Below are positions 39,005-51,700 of a stretch of 64,000 bases of DNA, piece by piece. The notes below the pieces were generated by a model. It was not told the DNA's origin, searched no databases, and saw nothing but the letters and a program-made list of their open reading frames with translations. Positions within the stretch are counted from its first letter, which is position 1. Every line of letters starts with the position of its first letter. This stretch comes from Lingula anatina (taxonomy: Eukaryota > Brachiopoda > Lingulata > Lingulida > Lingulidae), in assembly GCF_001039355.2 (NCBI RefSeq), contig NW_019775840.1:82219-146218 (forward strand), in the 5' to 3' direction. The translations under genes were made by a program, and so were the position numbers.

Positions 39005-41088
39005 CCCCCGTCACACTTATTCGGAATCAGCAGGAAAGTAGAAGAATGAGTCCGAACGAAGAATTTTTAAAATTCGAACCACATTCGGGGGAAAATTTTC
39101 AAATTGACCTTAATTATTGTAAGAGTACCGTTGGAATACTCAGAATGCGCTTAAATTCGCCTGGAATGATGAGTGCATTTTCGACCGTGTAGGTCTCAAA
39201 AGCAGTTCGAATGTAGTTGGAAAACTAGGAATATTTATAATGCTGTAAGAAGGCAGTAAGAATATTTAGAATATACTTTGAACGGCGCACTAGTGTAGTT
39301 CGATTGCTGGCAAAATCAATATTTCAGCTCATCCGAGGCAGATTCGAAACATTGATCTGGCGGAGTATAAAATCCCCATCACACTAGAGGCGGAATGATT
39401 AAGAATTGCGTCGGTAATACAATTTGTTGTGCATTCCAGGATAATCGATAGCATTCTAAAAACATTCTAAAAATTCTGAGTGCATTCCAAATATTTTCAC
39501 CCATTCTTGTGGCCGGCTCGAATGTTTTTGTCATGTCAAAAACTTTCGAAGTGCATTCCAAGAGGAAATTTATCGAATGGCATTTGAAAAGCATTCTAAC
39601 TGCACTATGACTGCATTCTAAATATTCTCACGGCATTCCGACAACATTCGAAACATAATGATCAGTTACCATTCCTGTGGCGTTATTTATACACTCTGGG
39701 CATCGTGCTACATTCTAAACATGTTAGAAAGTAATTTTAATTAAGAATTTTAGGTATTTCAGCTGCATTATGTTTGAATTTTTTATATTTCAAACCATCA
39801 TTGGCGGCCATACCGGGAGCAGTTGACTGCATTTGAGTTCGCTTCATATATTATTCGAGGCATCTTCTTACATACTCCTGCCTGTATTTGGACAGCAGTC
39901 AAACCACACTTTAACGGTATTTGAATTTCATTACCTTGTAATGGGGTCGCTTTTACTAGCTCTGACGAACAGCGACAATCTGAGGGCATTCTTCTTCAAA
40001 ATTTTGCCTGGGGCGCTTCCATATTTGGAAGTCACACATCACAGCTGTGTCCGCCTGTATCCATATTTGGAAGTCATGTCTCGTACGTAACAGATTTGGC
40101 CGCCTGGAGCTGTTTTCCCGCCTTGCGCTGAAGTTATCTCGTGCAGACGAGACAAGAAACAAAGTGCCTGACGCTGAGTTTGAATTGAAAATATCTTGCA
40201 GTCGAAGGTCAGTGCCACAATACAAGCAACATTCTGCTTTAAATACTGATTTTGGTGTAGCCATTGCGCGGCCCTTATAGTGGTATCGGGCATACGGTGT
40301 AGCTGTCAAATTTGGCACACGGTGAGCACGTGTATTGTGCACGTGTATATCTCAGGACTAAATGTTCTTTGATAAGCAAAAATACAAAAACATTGGATAT
40401 ATCTTTTCTTTTCGAAGGATATTATTTATTTTTTCACTTTACATCTTAAATACATCAAATAAAATTAAATAAAGCAGAATTAAATCTGTTTTAAGTTTCA
40501 TTTTGGTCTGATGACATTCAACTGCAGATTCACGTACTGCGGAGCAGTTCTATTTGATTGACGGAAGTGTAACATAGCCGCTGTTCACTAGAGCCAGTAT
40601 TGTTGATATGGGTTATATATGAAATCAAGATCGAGCTGGCAATACCGGTATCTAGAACCTAGGGTAGAATATTCTGACTGCAATTTGAAATTCCCTCCCG
40701 ATAATGGCACGAATTTTTCAATTTATTCATTCTGGCTGGTTCTACCTTGATTCCTGCTGGTTCCAAATAAGTGCGACGGGGGCCTTAAGTCACGTACCAG
40801 TTCGAATATCCCTCGAATGTGATCAGAATGTTTGAATGTTGTCGGAATGCCGTGAGAATATTAAGAATGCAGTCACAGTGCTGTTAGAATACTATTCAAA
40901 TGCCATTCGATAATTTTCCACTTGGAATGCGCTTCGAAAGTTTTCAACATTCAGGCCGACCACAAGAATGGGTAAAACTATTTGAAATGCACTCAGAATT
41001 TTTAGAATGCTCTTTGAATATCCAGGTATGCACAAAGAATTGTCTTTCCGACGGCGTTCTTGTTCATTCTGCCTTTAGTGTGACGGGG
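39005..41088. mobile_element. Self-nested DNA elements with CCCCGTCACACT ends
   Basis: The outer element begins CCCCCGTCACACTTATTCGG (39005) and ends AGTGTGACGGGG (41088). An inner copy (39374-40782) begins CCCCATCACACTAGAGG and ends GTGCGACGGGGG. The outer left arm matches the inner right arm inverted, and the inner left arm matches the outer right arm inverted over ~300 bases; so a copy of the same family went into the other in opposite orientation. GAATGC/GCATTC motifs crowd the arms. It lies in the 3' UTR region of gene D. Confidence 0.75.
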
Positions 41089-41444
41089 TATAACTAAAAA
41101 CTACTTAAATAATAATACGAATTAGTTAAAAACATGGGCAATAAAAACATTTAATGCAAATTTGAAACTGTTTTAAAAACTAATAATCAGTCAGCAAGCT
41201 GAAATGGACTTGCAGGAGCCTGGTGAGACGCCATAAAAAGGAGGAATGAAAAACAACGGGCTGGTCACGTGGCTGGTCAGAGGAGTAACCTTGGAGAAAG
41301 TTGATAACCTGGCACTGCAAAAACTGTGAAAGCAACTTTATTGTCAATATGGTACTTTTGTCTCCCCATAAATAGGGTTCACAAAACAACTTGGACTGAG
41401 TTGAAGAGATTAATACCTTTCAAAACAGTTCCAAAGATGCATTG

Positions 41445-41779
41445 TCAAATACAAAGAACACCAGCGTCTTCATCGTGCCCACAGTTATGATTCCCCCAAC
41501 CGATATGACTACACGATCCAATATTGGATTCAGAGCCTGTGCAACCGACATCGTCCAACCATATGGCTCCACTGCCTTGCCCAAAATAAGCACTTTCTAC
41601 AGCAAGTGCCTTGGAATATGGAAGATTTAAAGATTTGCACAAAACTTGAGCATCTGTGTTATCCCAGTTGTCATCGCAAATTGTTCCCCACACTCCATTA
41701 CGATTCACCTCAACTCTTCCACCGTATTTACCATTGATATTTATTCCAACAAGACGGTACGGGTAATTGGAAACTAAAG
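41445..41779 (-). CDS. Gene D SRCR exon (group A, six Cys), last exon
   Basis: It encodes [79 protein letters not shown] and the stop. It is most like gene B's SRCR. Confidence 0.9.
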
Positions 41780-41853
41780 CTGGAATGTTCAAACAACACA
41801 TTTTAAAGAGAGAGTATTTCATTTATGATATATTCATATTTACTTAACGTTTT

Positions 41854-41885
<32 letters not shown>

Positions 41886-43311
41886 TTGTGTAAGTTATAT
41901 TCTGTCATGATATGTCTGAATTATATTATTTTTATGATGTGGTATTTTACACAGTATTCCTTCAGAATTTTATCTCTATCCAGCTACAGTCTAGCAAGTT
42001 ATGTAAAATCATTTCTATGTTTGTCTATTTTTAGAGACACGCCTTTTACCTGATTCACAGTTCTTGCCTGTGTATATGGCAGGACAGCTGCAATAATACG
42101 TAAAAGTTGCATTCCTACAAATGGCGCCATTCTGACATGGTCGGCTGCGACAATGATCCACTTCTGTAACAAATATAGTTATTTTTGTTATAATGTTCTC
42201 TTTACTTTTCTTTTTAATTGACTTTAATTACACAGGTAATTCATATAATGCATTTTCTCTATATAAAGATTTCATGTTAAAATTGTATATATCATAATCC
42301 AAACATGCTTGTATAATTTCAAGTCTTACCTTGACAGTTTGTCCCGTAGTGCCCGGCAGAACACAAGCATCTATAAGAATTCACCATGTCAACGCACGTC
42401 CCACCATTCTGACAAGGATGGCTGGAGCATTCACTGATTTCTAAAAAGTGTACATTAATAAAGCAATATAAAATACTAGCTGATAAAAAAGGCCAATTTT
42501 ATTTCAGCAAAACATCTTATAAATACTACGGAAAATGTGTACTGACTGTTAATTTTAGAATTTAATGTAATAGATTTCGAAAATTAAAATTTTCACTTGG
42601 TATTTAAGTTTTCTTTGTAATGACCACCCTTTTACTGGCTAAAGTAACATACCAAGTTGACATAATTTGCCAGTAAAACCAGGAAGGCAATCGCAGTCAA
42701 AACTGCCATGATTATTTCTACAGGTGGCGCCCCTGGCACATGGGTTGTTCATGCATTCGTTGATGTCTACAAAAGAAACAAAATATATCTGTACCTTTCT
42801 TTTTCCATTGATTTTATTATTGCAGTTCTTTGTACTTATCCCAGTCGTTATTATAGCAAATACATAATATTCACTATATTCTGCACCAACAGATTGCGTT
42901 ACAAAGTTATAGAAAAGAAAGAAGCCATTACAAAAACATGTAATTTGATAATAAAAAAAAACTTGATGCGTTCAAAATGCGAACATAATACTTTAATGTG
43001 TATGAGAGCTAATTAAATCAGTCTTATATTAACTTGTGATGGACCGAAAGTAATGAAAAAACTTTCATTGGTCTACCAGGTCATTCAAATTACACAAACT
43101 TATGGTTTGGTACCTACCGTTGTCACACCATGTCCCTTGGTAACCGGAAGAGCAAGAACATCGGAACGAGGCCACCGAGTTCTCACACTTGGCACCATTT
43201 TTGCAAGGGTTGCTTATGCAGTGATTGGTAGCTGGAATAAATAAACATGTATGTGGCCACACTGTATAAGATTTCATGCCTACGTTTCGGGCTGATATCT
43301 TATTTTTAGTC

Positions 43312-43351
<40 letters not shown>

Positions 43352-46285
43352 CACATTGAGTGGATTGACAAATTTTATGTTTTTTTTCACCATATATATA
43401 TATATGCAGAGATACCAGTGCAATATAATACCTAGTGTCTTCCTTCGTTTAATTATTATTTGACCCACTGTTTGCTGAAACCAAACCTAAAAATCATGGG
43501 TGAGTTGCTCACTTTTTTCCTTTTGGGTATGCACAAGCAACCATACAACAGTAGCAACCAGTGCAGCGCATATGATTCCCACTGACACCAATGCTATTTG
43601 TAACCGTCTATTGACTTTTGTCTTTGGTGGCTGTGTTATCCTGATATTGGGATCATTGTCATTGTTGGTTGGACGAGGCATTCTTAAACTCTCGTAAACA
43701 CTTGGTGTCTCCTCTGGAGCAAGATCAACCTCCGACGACGTTTCATATGTTGCGTTAATATAAGCGGCGCTTTGGCTTTGAGGGGTGGTAAATAACCCGA
43801 TTCCTAGAAATGATTTAATCATAATCCCATTACTGAACTAGTGACATACGCTTTAACTCTTAAAGGAGTAGATTTTTCATCCATCATCAGCTAATATTAA
43901 AATAGTTTTCCTCCAACAGTTCGATGTCTATCAAACACATCTTCATCAGGGAAATAGCCTCTGTCCCCCTCCCCTTACTGCCCTAAAAGGCAGGTATGGG
44001 CCAGTGGGGATGGCTTCATTACTTTCAACATTAGCCGTTGACTGAAGAAAAAATACGACCGTCCATATAACATAACACAGCTGATGAAAATACTCTAGTT
44101 GTGACGGAACATAGAGTGTTTTTATTATTCCACATGAAAGCACTGCATACACTTTACAGTGAAGAATTTTTTATGCTTCGTGGTGCTCTGCAATCATCTT
44201 AAAGTCCGTTTCAAATTGAATTTAAGTTGTTAAAGTGGGAAGCCAATAATTTATTTTCAAAGAGTATATAAAACATGTGTTGCTTACAACACCACATTTT
44301 TGCATATATACTCCATCAACATAATTTTATAGCTTCAATCTCATTTTTTTTAAATCAACTCCACTTCATGATATGAAGCGTACGTTCTTGGATGCATACC
44401 TGATCTGTCTGCCATGTTAAAATTCTTCGAAGTTGAAGAGCTGTGCTGAAATAATAAAATGATGTGGAGTCACATCTGGCAAAATCGCTCCATTTTTTAA
44501 ACGAAGAAAAATTTAAATGAGCATTTTACATCTACAACGCAATTCACATTATTTTTTCTAAATCACTAAAGTGGTTTAAAAACATTTTTTCATAGGTTTA
44601 TGTTTCCCTGCGTTAGCTCTTTATTCCACATGTTGGGAATCTCTACCATTAATTCTATCATTATTATTATTGTGAAATCGTTTTCTGAATTTTTGAAAAA
44701 AAAAAAGAATTGGCCCAAGAAAACAACATTGTCTTTATTTCTTTGGAGCCATTAATAATTATAATAATAATAATTTATTGTCTAAAATCCATATAAAATA
44801 CTCAGTAGACTTTACAGGGGTAAAACGAACATCTCTAACAAGGTATAACTCTTGTCGCAGAGAATTGATCCAGGTAGTTTCTAATAGCATCGATGTTTCT
44901 GCTGTTAAAAACACATGATTGAGTGATATTTAATACTTGTCTTTAGATCCACGCAGAGAGTAACGTAGACACCAAGGTTTTGGTTTTAGGTTCACGACAC
45001 TGGTGCCTACTGGTGATTCAAGTTGTAGATTGTATGTAAAAAAAATGGGTGCGTGATTAAAAAAACCCAGATGAATCAGCGCGGAGTTTACTGTTAAGCA
45101 GTGGTGCTAAATTTGATGTGAATATGATTCCTGTTGTTCTAGTGGAAAGTTAGATTACGTGTAAAAGAATCAATCATCTGTTATTTCTCAAAACTGTCTC
45201 AATATTATGAACTTTGAATTAAAAAACATCATAAAAAGAATCATTAACGCTCCTTCATACTTTATTTTGCTGACCCGTAAGTAAACTCGTTGTCTAATAT
45301 CCCTGCACCAGACTAGAAAGCAAACTTTCTTATCGGTTTTGTCATTTTCACGAGGCCAAAAACTGCATGCTGCAAAAACATGTTTGCGAAACACGTTGTT
45401 TCAACTCTTATCTCAATTATTTATCCTGAGTTCTAGGTCGTTCTTGACTAAATACCTTCGTTGGTAGTTGTAAGTATCAAACTACTAATATAAGAATTCA
45501 TTCAACCAATTATAAAATTCAGAATCATTTGTCTTTGGAGCAAAGTTTGATGAATTTTTTAATTAAACAAATAAAGAATAAGGTATTAAATATTTAATCG
45601 CGTCACTGCACTCCGGTGAAAACTGTTTGAAAAGCGTTTAGAGTCTGATGTTGCTAGGTAAAAAGGTAAGAAGTCTCCCATGATGCTATCAGTTATTTTC
45701 TCCATAAGCATATCACTTACTTTAAGAGTCTACATTAAAACATGTAGATACATTCACAAAGTTCACTTTTCCTATGATATCGCATCATAATAATTTGATA
45801 TAAAGATTCTCAACTTTAGTTTTTAATAAGTAAAACATCACTTGTGAACCAATTAATGTTATATTTCAGGATGAAGATTTTCTTTTTTCTTAAAGGTTTA
45901 AAAATGAATTGACTATATCGCTAAAATCACTGTGATAAGAACAACCTTTTTATCCACACTCACGAACATTCATTTTAAATATTCCCGTCAAAATTTAAAA
46001 ACTTTAAAATTTGGAGCACAATAGCTGCACAATTGTGAAGTAAGATAACTTATCTATGGAAGTATATAAATGAATATTTCAAATCTGGAAAACATAATTA
46101 TTGCACTTACCAGTGCGTTTGCAAAGAGGTGTTTTCAAACGGCTTTCTCTCTAATGTGACACTGCGCATGTTTGTTGATAACAACGCGTTCGCTCCCACG
46201 CAGAACCTAAGCAGTATTACTTCCTGGGTCACAAACGAGCACAGGACGTGACGAGAAAAATATACGACGTTGCAAAAAGTTTGCA
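41445..46285 (-). CDS. Gene D: type II membrane receptor, Tyr-motif tail, 4 EGF, SRCR
   Basis: Exons: non-coding exon 46111-about 46285; start exon 44400-44445 (coding 44400-44415, MADRS); tail/membrane 43513-43803; EGF a 43118-43231, b 42653-42766, c 42330-42440, d 42050-42163; SRCR 41445-41779. Coding total 1095 bases, 364 residues. It is the clearest minimal form, one a-b-c-d cassette plus SRCR. The donor used by genes A and C after the membrane segment is destroyed (GTAATT became ATAATT) and an in-frame stop lies at 43487; a GTGAGC donor 26 bases before it keeps phase 1 and avoids the stop. Tail motifs are [11 protein letters not shown] and [10 protein letters not shown]. If the alternative donor is unused, the protein would end soon after the membrane. 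Confidence 0.85.
41851..41886. repeat. (TTTC)n microsatellite
   Basis: About nine TTTC units in the gene D intron before the SRCR exon. Confidence 0.9.
43316..43351. repeat. Poly-T tract
   Basis: About 36 T in a row between the membrane exon and EGF a of gene D. Confidence 0.9.
43513..43803 (-). CDS. Gene D exon: cytoplasmic tail and transmembrane segment
   Basis: From acceptor TTTCTAG to the proposed GTGAGC donor it is 291 bases. The tail has [11 protein letters not shown] and [10 protein letters not shown] (ITIM-like SVYESL), then PPKTKVNRR and the membrane core [18 protein letters not shown]. Without splicing at GTGAGC it reads SEQLTHDF and stops at 43487. Confidence 0.8.
44446..46110 (-). 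other. Gene D first intron
   Basis: 1.66 kb between the non-coding and start exons. It contains a LINE-like scrap (about 44700, GGCCCAAGAAAACAA) and a repeat (44765-44830) shared with 62985-63050. Confidence 0.5.
44765..44830. repeat. Interspersed repeat end, pair with 62985-63050
   Basis: (AAT)n, then GTCTAAAATCCATATAAAAT and TCAGTAGA; the same arrangement is at 62985-63050. It may be the 3' end of an unidentified retroelement. Confidence 0.6.
46111..46285 (-). promoter_or_regulatory. Gene D non-coding first exon and promoter block
   Basis: On the minus strand: TCACGTC, CCAGGAAGTAAT (ETS type), GTTGTTATCAACAAAC and TGTCACATTAG, ending at donor CTG|GTAAGTGCAATAATTATG. The donor and most of the block are shared with gene C at 34739. 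Confidence 0.6.
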
Positions 46286-47404
46286 ACTAAGAGGGACTGC
46301 TTGTTTTCTAGAAAGGTATGTACTCCAAAATTGGAGCTACGAACATGTAGAAAGCAGTTCCTGCTAGTACACCAGCAGCTCTCCAGGTGTAGATTAGTTT
46401 TCTTTGATAGAAAGAAAAAAATCCCAAAATATTTTGGTAGTTGAGGCGCCTCGGTGTACAACTAAAGCAATGCATATAACGCCGTGTGACGGGACTTAAT
46501 AGTTCATTTCTGTGTGGGACGGTCCGCCTTCGCACCTATTTATTATCAAAAATTTTAGCATTTTCCTCTCAATCACCCAGGTATTATATATTTCTCCTCG
46601 CGAAAAATATGTATCATAAATTCATTAAGATTACAGTAACAGTTACTTTTTGGTTTCATTATGTTGAATTTTAAAAGAGAAAAGGATGTGGAATATAATA
46701 ACATTATAATAAATATCATAATAGTACATATTATATTTTATAAATAACACATCGTCATTTAAATTTAAAGTTATATGCAGTTTACAAATCTTAAAATACA
46801 ATAATATGTCATTGTTTAATTACCTACATTGTACACCAGATAACTTTGTATGTAACGAATTCTTATAGAAAATTATTTGCATTAAATTTTTAAATGCTAT
46901 TTTAAACTGTTTTTAAAACTAATAATCAGTCTACAAGCTTTAATTGGATTAATTTATCATATCTCATTCTAGGAAATGATAGGCTAACTGATTGGATTTG
47001 GAGGAGCCCGAGTGAGACGCCTTAAAGACGAAAGGAGCCCAAAAACGATGGGCTGGTCACATGACTGACCAGACGATCAGGCACCTGCTGGAGTTTGGGT
47101 GGCTAGGAAGGGGAGTTAAAGAAGTCATCTGTGAAGATAATAGAACCCGTCACTAAACTGTAAATGAGGAATGAGACTTACAAAAAAATCGACAATAACA
47201 TACCATGCTTTATGTTAGAGGAAAGCAATTGTCTGTAAACCTGAAGTAAAATTACCCTTTGCTTGAGTTAATTTCAACAAAATATTTAAACCAACTGTTA
47301 TTCATCTGAATGCAATATAAAACAATGCTTTTGTTGTCCGTCCATTGAAGGTTTATTCAGCTGAAGTAGGTAACATATTTTTAAACAGTTAATTTTATTA
47401 CGTA
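46286..47404. other. Spacer between gene D and the next SRCR relic
   Basis: No gene. 46910-47100 matches the 3'-UTR block of genes B and D (gggctggtcac, gagacgcc), and 47330-47370 the block just before SRCR exons; these are remnants of another family member. Confidence 0.45.
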
Positions 47405-47578
47405 TCATCAATAACAAAGAACACCAGAATCTTCACCGTGATGATGACAGTTTCCACGTCCCCACCCTCTGAGCCTTTAAGACTTAATATTGGGTTCTGA
47501 TCACGTGCAGTTGACAGCCGTATGGTTCCACCACCTTGTCCGAAATAGGCTTCTGTACAGCAAATTCCCTAAACTGAA
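47405..47578 (-). pseudogene. SRCR exon relic in the D-E spacer
   Basis: The minus strand aligns with the second half of an SRCR exon (YFGQG.G..I and the C-terminal FFVIDD-region bases) with frame breaks; the first half is missing. Confidence 0.7.
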
Positions 47579-47689
47579 GTATATTTTTAGCAAAATCGTA
47601 GTTACTGAAAATATATTTAAATAGAAAGAAACTTCATAAAGATTAATAATAATAAAAATAATTAAATGTCAAATGTTATTTATAGCACT

Positions 47690-48170
47690 CCATTTCATAG
47701 ATTTCAATGCTGCTGACGGATATGTCTGTTTAATATACTATACTATACTACACTATACTATACTACACTATACTATACTATACTATACTATACTATACTA
47801 TACTATACTATACTATACTATACCAAAAGCATGTATTCTAACTCTTACCCTGACTTATAACAACTGAATAGATTTCAATGCTACTGACATACTGACGTTA
47901 TGTCTGTTTAATCCACTATACTATACTATACTATACTATACTATACTATACTATACTATACTATACAAAAAGCATGTATTCTAACTCTTACCTTGACTTA
48001 TAACAACTGAATAGATTTCAATGCTACTGACAGTTATGTCTGTTTAATCTATTACTCTATACTATACTTTACTGTACTGTACCGTACCGTGCCGTGCCGT
48101 GCCGTGCCGTGCCGTGCCGTACCGTACCGTACCGTGCCGTACCGTACTTTATTAAAAGCATGTATTCTAA
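47690..48170. repeat. Three tandem units, each unique segment plus pentanucleotide array
   Basis: Each unit has 'aaaagcatgtattctaact', 'gatttcaatgctactgac' and 'tatgtctgtttaat' followed by an array: (TATAC)n in units 1 and 2, (CCGTG/CCGTA)n in unit 3. The flanks match single-copy 3'-flank sequence of genes B, C and D. Confidence 0.9.
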
Positions 48171-48383
48171 CCATAACCTTGGCTTAAAACAACTGAATAA
48201 TGCAAGAGTAATGTACTGATTTTTAAACCTGACAAAAGCTACTCATTTTACATAACCGAATATCAACAAATCAGTGCTATTCATTTGATAGCAATATGGT
48301 GCCAAACCTTTGTCTCTCCCTGTATTGGTTCACTATGCTGAAAGAGGTGGCACATTTTCAACAGCATGTCCTAAGATGTATCT

Positions 48384-48718
48384 TCAATAACAAATAACTC
48401 CAGCATCTTCATCGTGACCACAGTTATGAATCCCCCAACCTCTGTGAGTACATGATGCAATGTTGGGTTCCCACCCTGTGCAGTCAATATCGTCCAACCA
48501 TATAGTTCCATTACCTTGCCCGAAATACGCACTCTGTATGCTAAGTGCTCTGGAAAAGGGAAGACCCAAGGACCTGCAGAATACTTGAGCATCAGTATTA
48601 TCCCAGCTGTCATCGCAAACTGATCCCCAACTTCCATTATGATACACTTCAACTCTGCCACTATAGTTTCCAATGGTAATTGATCCAACAAGACGGTACA
48701 GGGGACGGTACAGCAAAT
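48384..48718 (-). CDS. Gene E SRCR exon (group A, six Cys), last exon
   Basis: It encodes [79 protein letters not shown] and the stop. Six cysteines, group A. Confidence 0.9.
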
Positions 48719-51700
48719 CTGAAATGTTCAATGAAAACATGTTCAAAGAGCAAAACAACTTACAACTAATACCTCAATATCACTTTAAAATAACGCAAAA
48801 TAATATTGTACCCAAAAGGGTTTGCCTAAAGGGTCAATGACCCATGAATGGACACCCCCCAATACAAATAATAAAAACTCTACTTAGTACTAAAAACGAC
48901 AATGTTATAAGATGTTATAATAAAAAACAGTTGGATTTACCTTCCGCGTGACACTTAGCAGCATACATTTTTTAGCATTCAATTTCATTCCCCACCGGTT
49001 ACACCACTCTACTACTTTCTCAAGATCCCCCTGGAGGGCCAAACAATCAGCCAAAGAGCTAATTAATGTATGCATTTTTGAGTCATCAGCAAAAAGAGAC
49101 GTGTATTTAATTTAAAGAGAGAGTCATATTTTGTCAATGAATAATTAAAATAAAGTTTCAAATTTTGTACAGAATGTTTACACTTAGAATTCACGCACAT
49201 TTTATTGTATTTACTTCGACACTTATTCTCATTTTACCTACAGTTTTGCAAAACTGATTATATCAACATTTTTTCATGACACGGCTTTAACCTGATTCAC
49301 AATCCCTGTTGGTATATCTAGAATGACAGCTGCAAGAATAGGTGTTACCATAACTACTGCACGTGGCACCTTTTGTACCATGTTAACATTAAGTATTATT
49401 GTCAGCAGTAAGACATGATATGATTTCAGCAATATTCAGTGAGATGAAATCGATTATGTCTATGTCTCTGTAAATAACGCCCCAGCTTTATTCTGTAATT
49501 TACTGTTTTGTCACCAGGCCTCTGTCTGACACATATAATTCGTTCTTGTAAGAACGTACCAGAACATATTCTCTAGTTCATAATCAGAAACATTTTTGCA
49601 TATTATTTGTCATCTTATATTTATTATTTTTTCTCACCTTGACAGTTTATCCCGTAGTATCCGACAGAACACAAACATTGATAAGAATTCACCATGTCAA
49701 CACACGTCCCACCATTCTGACAAGGACGACTGGAACATTCACTGATTTCTAAAATAAGAAACATGAATAGATGTCAACTGAAAAAAGAGCAGAGTCATCA
49801 TTCACCGACTTCTAAAGTGGTAATATATTCGGTAAATTAATGTCAGGATACAGGAATTATCCAATCGTAAAAGAAGCAACACGCCATCCAGGTATCTTAA
49901 AATAAAACTTTGCAAAATCTGTTATCCTGTAATGGCATTTAAAAAGGTCGTTTATTCAAAACAAAAACACTTGTAATGTATGTTCTAACTAACTTACAGG
50001 AGATAATTCTACGTGGTTTTGTTAAAAATTTAAATTCTGCATAATTTTAACGGATATCCTACCTAGCTGGCAGTATGTTCCTGTAAAACCACCTGGACAA
50101 CTGCAGTGAAATCCGCCATAACTGTTTTGACAGGTGGCGCCACTGACACACGGGTTATTCAAACATTCATTTATATCTGAAAAGAAACAAAATATGCACC
50201 AAAGACTTAATTTTAAAGTTCAATTAAGTTAAGCGTTTTTTTCACCTTAAACATGTAATTGTGAAACTGTTTTTACATCATTCATGTGCTGCTTGATAAA
50301 TGTGCCTTTTCTGTTGAACGCATTTACAAGATTAGAGTTTTTAATGATTTTGAAAGAAAGTCAACGAGAACAAATGGTGTGGTCCAGAGTGCAAATAACG
50401 TTTATGAAAACTTGTGTTAACTGTGGCATCGAATGTCGCATATTTTTTTTCAGATGAGTTCAACCGGGTATAGTGAAAATTGTAATGCCACAAGCAACAA
50501 TGTGTGTGCATGAAGACTTACCGTCTTTGCACCTAGGTCCTTGGAAACCGGAAGTACAAGAACACACAAACGAAGCTGCCAGGTTTACACACGAGGCACC
50601 ATTTTTACAGGGTAGGCTAAGACAATGGTTGGTCACTTTGGTAAAGTATGGATAAATATGATTAGATTTCATAACAGAAATATCTTGCTAACAATGCAGT
50701 TACACCCATAACACTGGGGATTAATATGTGTGAGTTATGGAACGCGTGAGAAAATGATATATAACTTCTTGACAGTTATGTGTCGGTTTTCTCTATTTTT
50801 CGCTGAATCATTCTAAAATACAGTTTAACATAATGAACGTTTCATGTAACAATTTAACCATTTTACAAAATTTTCCCAATTTACAACTATCCTTAAATTA
50901 TTATTTTACTTGAACCTGTCCTAGACTAAACGCATGGCTGTTTTTGTGCTAGAACATCGCAAGAATATATAATGTTTTTCAATAGATTGGTTACTTGTTA
51001 ATTGGGTTTAACCACAGCCACAGGTGTAGTTCTTACTTGTTTCACAATTTCTACCCGAATATCCAGAAGGACAGCTGCACAAATACGTCTCAGATTGATT
51101 CCTGCAGACTGCACCATTTTGGCAAGGCTGGCTGAGACAGGGATCTCTAGCTGTAACACAAGTCTCAGGTGCTAATGGTGGTTCTTTTCAACAAAAAACA
51201 ATGGAAACAACTGCTTGCAAATACTAAAATCAAGGAATGTGCGTTGGCAAACACACACACACTGTTTTTTTTTTCAATATGATATTTGTTATAAACGCAC
51301 AGAGAGAACGTTTAATACATACCTTGGCAGTTTGTCCCATAGTACCCGGCAGAACACAAACATTGATAGGAATTCACCATGTCAACACACGTCCCACCAT
51401 GCTGACAGGGACGGTTGGAACATTCACGGACTTCTGCAATTGTATAATAAATGATTCAGTAAAATGCATAAAAATGCAAAACATGTTTTGTCCGCGGCCT
51501 TGAGAACCCTCAACAATCATATTTATATCCGACAAAGCTTATATTCCCAATTCAGACCTCAAAATGGATCAAAACCTAAAAAAAATAAAGTTTTTCTAGA
51601 GTGTACCGTGCCTACACCTGTAGTGCGCATGCTCATCAATTAAACTCGAGGTGAAGAAAGCATGGCGGCTGGGGGCGATCGCAGGAAAAAAGCTCTTCTG

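Noticed and set aside
39956-40342. 128-residue ORF inside the nested transposon as a transposase
   Set aside because: No catalytic motif or zinc-finger pattern is visible; the core may be captured sequence.
47690-48170. CRISPR-like array of repeats and spacers
   Set aside because: The repeats are simple pentanucleotides and large duplicated units in a eukaryotic intergenic region.
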